Positions 6,256-11,687 of a DNA stretch of 11,687 nucleotides are shown one piece after another. Below the pieces are notes generated by a model. That model ran no database searches. It worked only from the letters and a program-made list of their open reading frames with translations, and was not told the origin of the DNA. This DNA comes from Giesbergeria sp. (lineage in GTDB: Bacteria; Pseudomonadota; Gammaproteobacteria; Burkholderiales; Burkholderiaceae_C), in contig JAGOCN010000030.1 of NCBI GenBank assembly GCA_017998735.1, positions 1-11,687 on the forward strand. Reading direction: 5' to 3'. The stretch's first letter is position 1. Each line of letters starts with the position of its first letter. Both the position numbers and the translations under genes were made by a program.

Positions 6256-6871
6256 ACGCGATGGCGATGCCATTTACCGCCAGTCTTTCGCAATCATCCG
6301 GGCCGAAGCCGAGCTCAGCCGTTTCACGGCGGTGGAAGAGCTGGCCGTGGTGCGCATGGTCCATGCCGCCGGTCTGGTGGGGCTGGAGCAACACGTGGCG
6401 TTCACGCCGGGCATGGCGCAAACCACGCGCAAGGCCCTGCAGGAGGGCGCACCAATCCTGTGCGACGTGCGCATGGTCAGCGAAGGCATCACGCGCAAGC
6501 GCTTGCCGGCAAACAACCCCGTGATCTGCACCCTCCAAGACCCATGCGTCCCCAAGCTGGCACAGCAGATGGACACCACACGCAGTGCCGCCGCGCTGGA
6601 ACTGTGGCGCCCCCACCTGGGCGGAGCCGTGGTGGCCATTGGCAACGCCCCGACAGCACTGTTTCACCTGCTCAACATGCTGCAGGACCCCGATTGCCCG
6701 CGACCGGCCGCCATCATCGGCTGCCCGGTGGGCTTCGTGGGTGCGGCCGAGTCCAAGGCGGCCCTGATGGCTTCCAACGCAGCACCCGCGCTGGTGGTGC
6801 ATGGCCGGCTGGGCGGGTCGGCCATCACTGTGGCCGCCATCAATGCGCTGGCCAGCGATCGGGAGATCTGA
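6239..6871 (+). CDS. cobH: Precorrin-8X methylmutase
   Basis: Catalyses the 1,5-shift of the C-11 methyl group to C-12, turning precorrin-8X into hydrogenobyrinic acid, the end of corrin ring construction. The 210-residue product matches the family length. Seen: catalytic-type His42 in VRMVHAAG (equivalent to His43 of Pseudomonas denitrificans CobH), ILCDVRMVSEGITRKRLP, AIGNAPTALFHLL and IIGCPVGFVGAAESK, all conserved in CobH/CbiC. ATG 6239 lies within the 3' end of cobG, giving a 17-base overlap, with only a weak ribosome binding site, so coupling to cobG is likely. The stop overlaps the cobI start by one base (TGATG). Confidence 0.97.
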   Translation: MLHRFERDGDAIYRQSFAIIRAEAELSRFTAVEELAVVRMVHAAGLVGLEQHVAFTPGMAQTTRKALQEGAPILCDVRMVSEGITRKRLPANNPVICTLQDPCVPKLAQQMDTTRSAAALELWRPHLGGAVVAIGNAPTALFHLLNMLQDPDCPRPAAIIGCPVGFVGAAESKAALMASNAAPALVVHGRLGGSAITVAAINALASDREI

Positions 6872-7602
6872 TGGGACGCATCATCTGCGCCGGCCTTGGG
6901 CCTGGCGACCCCGATTTGATGAGCGTGCGCGCCGACCGTTTGGTGCGGTTTGCCCGGCATGTGGCCTTTTTCCGCAAGAAGGGCCGACCTGGGCAGGCCC
7001 GAAAAATGGTGGAGTCGCTGCTCGCGCCCGGCGTGAAGGAGTACGCGATGGAGTACCCGGTCACGACCGAGCTGCCGTTCGACAGCCCAGCCTACATCGA
7101 GTGCCTGGCCCGGTTCTATGACGTGTGGGCACTGCGCCTGAGCGAGCTGGCGCAAAAGCAGGACATCGTGGTGCTGTGCGAAGGAGATCCGTTCTTCTAC
7201 GGCTCGTTCATGCACCTCTACACCCGCCTGCAAGGGCGTGTCCCGGTGGAAGTGGTGCCGGGCATTCCCGGCATGGTGGGCTGCTGGTCGGCCGCCGGCC
7301 GGCCCATGACCTGGGGCGACGATGTGATGACGGTGCTGATGGGCACGCTGCCCGAAGACACACTGGTCGATCGCATGCAGTCGGCCGATGCCATCGTCGT
7401 CATGAAGACCGGTCGCAACCTGCCGCGCGTGCGGCGTGCCCTGGTGCGCGCTGGCCGGCTCGACCAGGCCTGGCTGGTACAGCACGGCACCATGCCGCAA
7501 CAGCAGATGGCCCGTCTGGCCGATACGCCCGATGGGGTCTGCCCATATTTCGCCATCGTGCTGGTGCACGGGCAGGGCCGGCGGCCGGAGGTGGCCGAAT
7601 GA
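6871..7602 (+). CDS. cobI: Precorrin-2 C20-methyltransferase
   Basis: SAM-dependent methylation of precorrin-2 at C-20 to give precorrin-3A, the first dedicated step after uroporphyrinogen methylation. The 243-residue product is a tetrapyrrole methyltransferase of the usual size. Seen: GLGPGDPDLMSVRA at residues 8-21, FRKKGRPGQARKM, LCEGDPFFYGSF with Glu104-Gly105-Asp106-Pro107, and VVPGIPG (Pro130-Pro133 region), all typical of CobI/CbiL. ATG 6871 shares its A with the cobH stop and has GGGAG at 6861-6865. Longer upstream frames only read through cobH out of phase. CbiL of the anaerobic route is homologous; cobG and cobF beside it argue for the aerobic CobI. Confidence 0.96.
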   Translation: MGRIICAGLGPGDPDLMSVRADRLVRFARHVAFFRKKGRPGQARKMVESLLAPGVKEYAMEYPVTTELPFDSPAYIECLARFYDVWALRLSELAQKQDIVVLCEGDPFFYGSFMHLYTRLQGRVPVEVVPGIPGMVGCWSAAGRPMTWGDDVMTVLMGTLPEDTLVDRMQSADAIVVMKTGRNLPRVRRALVRAGRLDQAWLVQHGTMPQQQMARLADTPDGVCPYFAIVLVHGQGRRPEVAE

Positions 7603-8333
7603 GCGGCTGGCTGTGCATTGCCGGCCTCGGACCAGGCAGCGATGCCTTGGTCACGCCCGAGGTGAGCGAGGCGCTGGCCGATGCCACCGATGTGCTGGGC
7701 TACATCCCGTACGTCGCCCGCGTGGCGGCCCGACCCGGGCTGGCGCGGCACCCGTCCGACAACCGCGAAGAACTGGACCGGGCCCGCGCTGCGCTGGCGC
7801 TGGCCGCCGGAGGCGGCCGTGTGGTGGTGGTGTCCTCGGGCGACCCGGGTGTGTTTGCCATGGCCGCTGCGGTGTTCGAAGCCATGGAGGGCCGCAGCGA
7901 CTGGCAGGCGCTGGACGTGCGGGTGCTGCCCGGCATCACTGCCATGCTGGCCGCTGCCGCACGGGCCGGTGCGCCCCTGGGGCACGACTTCTGCACCATC
8001 AATCTCAGCGACAACCTCAAGCCCTGGGCGCTGATCGAAAAGCGCGTGCGCGCGGCGCTCGACACCGACATGGCCATGGCGTTCTACAACCCCCGCTCGG
8101 CCAGCCGGCCGCACACCTTTGAGCGGGTGTTGGATGTGCTGCGCGAAGGCTGCGGGCCAGAGCGCTGGCTGATCTTTGTCCGGGCAGTGAGCACCCCGCA
8201 AGAGCATTTGCAGTGCGTCCCGCTGGGTGAAGCGCAGCCCGCCATGGCCGATATGCGCACCCTGGTCATCGTCGGCAGCTCCACCACGCGGCGCGTGGGC
8301 CGTTTTGTCTACACCCCCCGTTCGGCGCCATGA
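7599..8333 (+). CDS. cobJ: Precorrin-3B C17-methyltransferase
   Basis: SAM-dependent enzyme that methylates C-17 of precorrin-3B and drives ring contraction to precorrin-4. The 244-residue product has the tetrapyrrole methyltransferase layout: GLGPGSDALVTPE at residues 9-21, VLGYIPYV, SSGDPGVFAMA from residue 79, VLPGITAMLAAAARAGAPLGHDFC, INLSDNLKPW, FYNPRSASRP and a C-terminal TLVIVGSSTTRR, all CobJ/CbiH hallmarks. ATG 7599 overlaps the cobI stop (ATGA) and has GGAGGT at 7587-7592. It is the last + gene before the strand switch; its 3' end overlaps the convergent cobK by 25 bases (8309-8333). Confidence 0.97.
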   Translation: MSGWLCIAGLGPGSDALVTPEVSEALADATDVLGYIPYVARVAARPGLARHPSDNREELDRARAALALAAGGGRVVVVSSGDPGVFAMAAAVFEAMEGRSDWQALDVRVLPGITAMLAAAARAGAPLGHDFCTINLSDNLKPWALIEKRVRAALDTDMAMAFYNPRSASRPHTFERVLDVLREGCGPERWLIFVRAVSTPQEHLQCVPLGEAQPAMADMRTLVIVGSSTTRRVGRFVYTPRSAP

Positions 8334-9067
8334 ACGGTTTGCAACCCCAGCCAGCGCAGCGCCTGCTCTGCCGTGCCTACGGTGGGGCAGGCGGGCGGCT
8401 GCGGCCGGTCGATCAGGACGACCGGGCAGCCCAGTTGCCGCGCGGCGGCCAGCTTGGACGCGGCCCCCAGCCCACCCGCGTTTTTGCACACCACGTGGGT
8501 AATTCGGTGCCTTTGCATCAGGGCCAGGTCATTGGCCAGCGTGAAGGGGCCGCGGTCGATCACCACGGCGCCCCGGTTGTCGGGCAACACGAAGCCGGGG
8601 TCGACCAAGCGCAACAGGCACCAGTGGTGGGTCTTTTCGAGGAAGGCCTGCACATGCTGCCGGCCGATGGCCAGAAACACGCGCGCCGGGCGGGCGGGCA
8701 AGGCCGCCAAAGCGGCTGCCAGATCGGGCACAGACTGCCATTGGTCACCGGCTTGCGCCTGCCAGGCCGGTCGCACCAGCGCCAGCAAAGGCAGCTCCAG
8801 TTCGCTGCAGGCCTGCACCACGTGCCGGCTCATTTGGGCAGCAAAGGGGTGCGTCGCATCGATTGCGTGGGTGATGGCTTCGGTTTGCAGGTAGTTGCGC
8901 AAACCTTCAACGCCGCCAAAGCCGCCCACCCGGGTGGGCAAGGGCTGGGCCACTGGCGCATGGGTGCGCCCGGCATACGAAAACACGGCACGCACCCCGG
9001 CCCCGGCGAGCGCCTGGGCCAGCCGGCTGGCTTCGGTGGTGCCGCCCAGCAGGAGGACACGTTGCAT
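8309..9067 (-). CDS. cobK: Precorrin-6A reductase
   Basis: NADPH-dependent reduction of precorrin-6A to precorrin-6B, the substrate of CobL. The 252-residue product has the family length. Seen: the nucleotide-binding start MQRVLLLGGTTEASRLA, VFSYAGRT, THAIDATHPFAAQMS, a FLAIGRQ segment and HVVCKNAGG toward the C-terminus, as in CobK/CbiJ. The start at 9067 is chosen from the family N-terminus; the frame stays open for another 109 codons upstream, but that part is antisense to cobL. It is the only gene on the minus strand. Its start codon overlaps the cobL start by two bases, and its end overlaps cobJ. No convincing ribosome binding site or promoter was seen upstream of it, so how it is expressed is unclear. 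Confidence 0.93.
   Translation of the reverse strand: MQRVLLLGGTTEASRLAQALAGAGVRAVFSYAGRTHAPVAQPLPTRVGGFGGVEGLRNYLQTEAITHAIDATHPFAAQMSRHVVQACSELELPLLALVRPAWQAQAGDQWQSVPDLAAALAALPARPARVFLAIGRQHVQAFLEKTHHWCLLRLVDPGFVLPDNRGAVVIDRGPFTLANDLALMQRHRITHVVCKNAGGLGAASKLAAARQLGCPVVLIDRPQPPACPTVGTAEQALRWLGLQTVHGAERGV
9051..9056 (+). promoter_or_regulatory. Ribosome binding site of cobL inside cobK
   Basis: AGGAGG ends nine bases before ATG 9066. It fixes the cobL start although the site lies within the first codons of cobK on the other strand, where it encodes part of the conserved LLLGG. Confidence 0.85.
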
Positions 9068-10250
9068 GCTTGAACCGTGGTTGTCGATCATCGGTGTGGG
9101 AGAGGACGGTCTGGCCGGACTGGGCGATGTTAGCCGTGCCGCGCTGGGCAATGCGCACCACGTTTTCGGGGCTCCGCGCCACCTGGCACTTGCGCAGGTG
9201 GCCGACCGCGGAACCGCCTGGGAGGTGCCTTTTGACCTCCAGCCCGTGCTGGCGCTGCGCGGACAGCCGGTGGCGGTGCTCGCTTCGGGAGACCCTTTCT
9301 GGTTTGGCGCCGGTGGCAGCATCTGCCAGCACTTGCAGTCTGGCGAATGGACGGCCCACCCCGCGCCCTCCACGTTTTCCCGCGCTGCTGCCACGCTGGG
9401 CTGGCGGCTGGAGGACGTGCAGTGCCTGGGCCTTCACGCCACGCCACTGGGTGCGGTGCGGCCCTGGCTGCGACGCGGTCAGCGCCTTGTTTGTCTGGTG
9501 CGCGACGGCGAGGCCCTGCTTTCTCTGGCCAGGCTGGTCAGCGGCCACGGCTTCGGCGCCGCGCGCGCCTGGGCGCTGGAGCGCCTGGGCGGTCCGCGGG
9601 AACGCGTTCGCCCGTTTCGGCTGGACGCACCGGAGCTGCCTGACCTGCAAGCGCCGCTCGCCCTGGCCCTGGAGCTGGACCACGGACCCTTGGGCTTGCC
9701 AACCAGCAACGGGCTGCCCGACGGGCTGTTTGCCCACGATGGGCAAATCACCAAGTCGCCCATCCGGGCGCTGACGCTTCGCGCGCTGGCCCCGCGCCCG
9801 GGTGAATGCCTGTGGGATCTGGGCGCGGGTTCCGGCTCCGTTTCAGTGGAGTGGTGCCTGTCCGGTGGCAGCGCCCATGCGGTGGAGCGGCAGGAAAGCC
9901 GCGCAGCCAACATCCGCCAGAACGCCGAACAGTTCGGTGTGTCGCACAGACTGAGCGTCTACACCGGTGACTCCCGAAACTGCCTGGCCACGTTGCCTGC
10001 GCCCGGCGCGGTGTTCGTGGGCGGCGGGTTTGACCGTGCGCTCTTTGACGCCATTGCCCCGGCGTTGCGCCCGGGCGGTCGCCTGGTGGTCAACAGCGTG
10101 ACCCTGGAAACCGAGGCCTTGCTGGTGCAGCTGCACGCCACCCACGGCGGCGAGCTGCTGCAGGTGGCCATGGCACAGGCCCAGCCGCTGGGGCGCATGC
10201 GGGGCTGGCAGCCGGCGCGCCCCGTGGTGCAGTGGAGCGTGGTGCTGTGA
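9066..10250 (+). CDS. cobL: Precorrin-6Y C5,15-methyltransferase (decarboxylating)
   Basis: Two-domain SAM enzyme that methylates C-5 and C-15 of precorrin-6B and decarboxylates the C-12 acetate, giving precorrin-8X for CobH. The 394-residue product is full length and is the fused CobL form (CbiE plus CbiT in the anaerobic route). N-terminal tetrapyrrole methyltransferase domain, residues about 1-200: WLSIIGVGEDGLAGLG, LASGDPFWFGAG, PAPSTFSRAAATLGW. C-terminal class I methyltransferase domain from about 220: ITKSPIRALTLRALAPRPGE, DLGAGSGSVSVEW from Asp251, FVGGGFD. ATG 9066 has AGGAGG at 9051-9056; the longer frame from 8895 only reads antisense to cobK. The stop shares one base with cobE (TGATG). 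Confidence 0.96.
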   Translation: MLEPWLSIIGVGEDGLAGLGDVSRAALGNAHHVFGAPRHLALAQVADRGTAWEVPFDLQPVLALRGQPVAVLASGDPFWFGAGGSICQHLQSGEWTAHPAPSTFSRAAATLGWRLEDVQCLGLHATPLGAVRPWLRRGQRLVCLVRDGEALLSLARLVSGHGFGAARAWALERLGGPRERVRPFRLDAPELPDLQAPLALALELDHGPLGLPTSNGLPDGLFAHDGQITKSPIRALTLRALAPRPGECLWDLGAGSGSVSVEWCLSGGSAHAVERQESRAANIRQNAEQFGVSHRLSVYTGDSRNCLATLPAPGAVFVGGGFDRALFDAIAPALRPGGRLVVNSVTLETEALLVQLHATHGGELLQVAMAQAQPLGRMRGWQPARPVVQWSVVL

Positions 10251-10654
10251 TGAAAGTGGTTGCCGGGCTGGGCTTTCGCCAGCAAACCTCTTGCCAGGCG
10301 CTGCACCAGGTGCTGGAGCAAGCCCTGAGCGCTGCCGCACAAGGCCAGCGCCAGCCCATGGCGCTGCAAGCCCTGGCCACCGCCGCCGACAAATGCAGCC
10401 ACCCGGCCTTCACCCAGCTGGCGGCCAAACTGGCCTTGCCGGTGCAAGCCGTGCCGCTGGCGCAGCTGTGTGCGCAAACCGCGCACACCAGCCCACACGT
10501 GCCCGCGCGCTACGGTGCCCAGAGCCTGGCCGAGGCCGCCGCCCTGGCCGCAGCGGGCCTGGGCGCCGTGCTTGCCACCCACCGACGCACCAGCGCCGAT
10601 GGCAGCGCCACCGCCGCCATTGCGTTTTGCACACCTGAACAAACTTCACCATGA
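10250..10654 (+). CDS. cobE: CobE / CbiG C-terminal-domain protein
   Basis: Small (134-residue) protein of the CobE/CbiG-C family, genetically linked to aerobic cobalamin synthesis; the family is thought to assist around the precorrin-4/5 steps, and its exact job is not settled. The start [24 protein letters not shown] matches the family's GxGxR...L opening, followed by [28 protein letters not shown] and [17 protein letters not shown], which fits the usual 'a..K..e.gl..lA..l..p', 'V..SVAEAAAL.aaG' pattern. Start ATG 10250 is chosen by the TGATG junction with cobL and the family N-terminus. The stop overlaps cobM (ATGA, 10651-10654). Confidence 0.9.
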   Translation: MKVVAGLGFRQQTSCQALHQVLEQALSAAAQGQRQPMALQALATAADKCSHPAFTQLAAKLALPVQAVPLAQLCAQTAHTSPHVPARYGAQSLAEAAALAAAGLGAVLATHRRTSADGSATAAIAFCTPEQTSP

Positions 10655-11436
10655 CTGTCCATTTCATCGGCGCCGGACCCGGTGCCCCCGACCTTCTCAC
10701 CCTGCGCGGGCGCGATCTGATCGCCGCCAGCCCGGTGTGCCTGTACGCTGGCTCGCTGGTGCCCGAAGGGGTGCTTGCGCACTGCCCACCGGGCGCGCGC
10801 ATTGTCAACACAGCGCCCTTGTCCCTGCAACAGATCGTGGATGAGCTGCGCGCTGCGCACGGCCAGGGGCTGGACGTGGCGCGCCTGCACTCGGGCGATC
10901 TGTCGGTGTGGTCGGCGATGGGCGAGCAACTGCGCGCCTTGCGCGAAGCGGGCATTGCATTCACCGTCACACCGGGCGTACCCTCGTTTGCGGCGGCGGC
11001 TGCCGCGCTGGGCTGTGAGCTGACCTTGCCGGGCATGGGCCAGTCGGTGGTGCTCACGCGCACCAGCGGCCGGGCGTCGCCCATGCCCGAAGCCGAAACC
11101 TTGGCGCGCTTTGCAAGCACAGGCGCCACACTGGCCATTCACCTGTCGATCCATGTGCTGCCCCAGGTGGTGCAGGAGTTGCTGCCCCACTGCGGCCCCG
11201 ATTGCCCGGTGGCCGTGGTCTGGCGCGCCAGCTGGCCCGACGAGCGGGTGGTGCAGGCCAGCCTCTCGACCATTGAAGCCGCCATGGGCGAAGGCATGGA
11301 CCGCACCGCGCTCATCCTGGTCGGACGCAACCTGGGTGCGCAGGACTTCGGCCACAGCCGCCTCTACGCGGCCGACTATGACCGCCGTTACCGCCCGCTG
11401 GGCGCCCAACCGCGTTTCCCGGCAGGGTCCGAATGA
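10651..11436 (+). CDS. cobM: Precorrin-4 C11-methyltransferase
   Basis: SAM-dependent methylation of precorrin-4 at C-11 to precorrin-5, the substrate of CobF. The 261-residue product has the family length. Seen: [20 protein letters not shown] at residues 5-24, CLYAGSLVP, the [16 protein letters not shown] loop, [22 protein letters not shown] and [14 protein letters not shown], all characteristic of CobM/CbiF. It is coupled by ATGA overlaps to cobE in front and cobF behind. In the anaerobic route the homologue is CbiF; the adjacent cobF and the upstream cobG place it in the aerobic route. Confidence 0.97.
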   Translation: MTVHFIGAGPGAPDLLTLRGRDLIAASPVCLYAGSLVPEGVLAHCPPGARIVNTAPLSLQQIVDELRAAHGQGLDVARLHSGDLSVWSAMGEQLRALREAGIAFTVTPGVPSFAAAAAALGCELTLPGMGQSVVLTRTSGRASPMPEAETLARFASTGATLAIHLSIHVLPQVVQELLPHCGPDCPVAVVWRASWPDERVVQASLSTIEAAMGEGMDRTALILVGRNLGAQDFGHSRLYAADYDRRYRPLGAQPRFPAGSE

Positions 11437-11687
11437 AGCTCCACCTGAGCCTGATCGGCATGGGCACCGGCCACCCCGACCACATCACCCGCCAAGGGGT
11501 GGCAGCCCTCAACCAGGCCCAGCTGATCCTGCTGCCATGCAAAGGCCAGGACAAGGCCGAACTGGCCGCGCTGCGCTGGCGCCTGTGCCAGGAGCTGATC
11601 ACCCACGACGGCGTTGTGGTGGCCCCTTTCGACATGCCGGTGCGTGAAGGCGCCGACAGCGACTACCGGGGCGCAGTCGAGCGGTGG
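11433..11687 (+). CDS. cobF: Precorrin-6A synthase (deacetylating), N-terminal part (3' end outside window)
   Basis: SAM-dependent C-1 methyltransferase that removes the C-1 acetyl group of precorrin-5, yielding precorrin-6A; found in the aerobic pathway only. The first 85 residues are present, and the gene continues past the window (family length about 250). Seen: [22 protein letters not shown], the tetrapyrrole-methyltransferase start in its CobF variant, then [22 protein letters not shown], matching the CobF 'f...dKG..k.eL..lR..ic' pattern, and APFDMPVRE. Start ATG 11433 overlaps the cobM stop (ATGA). Other methyltransferases of the superfamily are less likely because of the [12 protein letters not shown] motif and because C-1 methylation is the one ring methylation otherwise missing here. 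Confidence 0.88.
   Translation, partial: MKLHLSLIGMGTGHPDHITRQGVAALNQAQLILLPCKGQDKAELAALRWRLCQELITHDGVVVAPFDMPVREGADSDYRGAVERW

Noticed and set aside
5080..6273. 397-codon minus-strand frame opposite cobG, and a 423-codon one opposite cobJ (7218-8489)
   Set aside because: Both mirror strongly supported cob genes and show no protein-family features.
8895..9065. N-terminal extension of CobL
   Set aside because: The frame is open but antisense to cobK. The tetrapyrrole methyltransferase domain begins right after ATG 9066, which has a strong AGGAGG site.
9068..9394. N-terminal extension of CobK
   Set aside because: The added 109 residues are antisense to cobL, and the CobK family begins at the MQRVLLLGGT nucleotide-binding strand.
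1..11687. tRNA or rRNA genes, CRISPR arrays, transposases or att sites
   Set aside because: No cloverleaf-like arms, regularly spaced direct repeats, transposase-like proteins or flanking terminal repeats were recognised by eye.

Overview
This window is a dense, GC-rich piece of a cobalamin (vitamin B12) gene cluster from a Gram-negative aerobe, most likely a betaproteobacterium of the Comamonadaceae type (Acidovorax/Rhodoferax/Polaromonas-like). That assignment rests on protein style, gene order and a repeat remnant recalled from those genomes; it is an inference, not a database result. The pathway is the aerobic, late-cobalt-insertion route, shown by CobG (precorrin-3B synthase) and CobF (precorrin-6A synthase) beside CobI, J, M, K, L, H and E.

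Layout. Left arm (1-4061, all +): 3' end of cobB (hydrogenobyrinic acid a,c-diamide synthase), cobU/cobP (adenosylcobinamide kinase/guanylyltransferase), then a corrinoid importer btuF-btuC-btuD. These five genes are chained by ATGA/GTGA stop-start overlaps. Middle (4062-5064): a short T-rich gap with a possible terminator, a stand-alone CbiM-type cobalt permease with its own strong ribosome binding site, then a 275-base gap rich in inverted repeats and with no convincing gene. Right arm (5065-11687): cobG-cobH-cobI-cobJ (+), cobK (-), cobL-cobE-cobM-cobF (+); cobF runs off the window.

How it works together. CobI, G, J, M, F, K, L and H carry precorrin-2 to hydrogenobyrinic acid, and CobB amidates side chains a and c before cobalt insertion by CobNST (not in the window). 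CbiM probably supplies cobalt. BtuFCD plus CobU allow import and re-activation of incomplete corrinoids such as cobinamide. So de novo synthesis, cobalt supply and salvage sit in one block. cobA, cobNST, cobO, cobQ, cobC/D, cobV and the outer-membrane receptor btuB are not here.

No wholly new system is evident. The points that deserve a second look are: a Comamonadaceae-type palindromic repeat apparently absorbed in frame into cobU; cobK flipped to the opposite strand, sharing the palindrome GCATGC as overlapping divergent start codons with cobL; the structured leader before cobG, which has alternative hairpins and no visible ribosome binding site; and a cobalt permease without its usual ECF partners. 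No cobalamin riboswitch, tRNA, CRISPR array or transposase was recognised.
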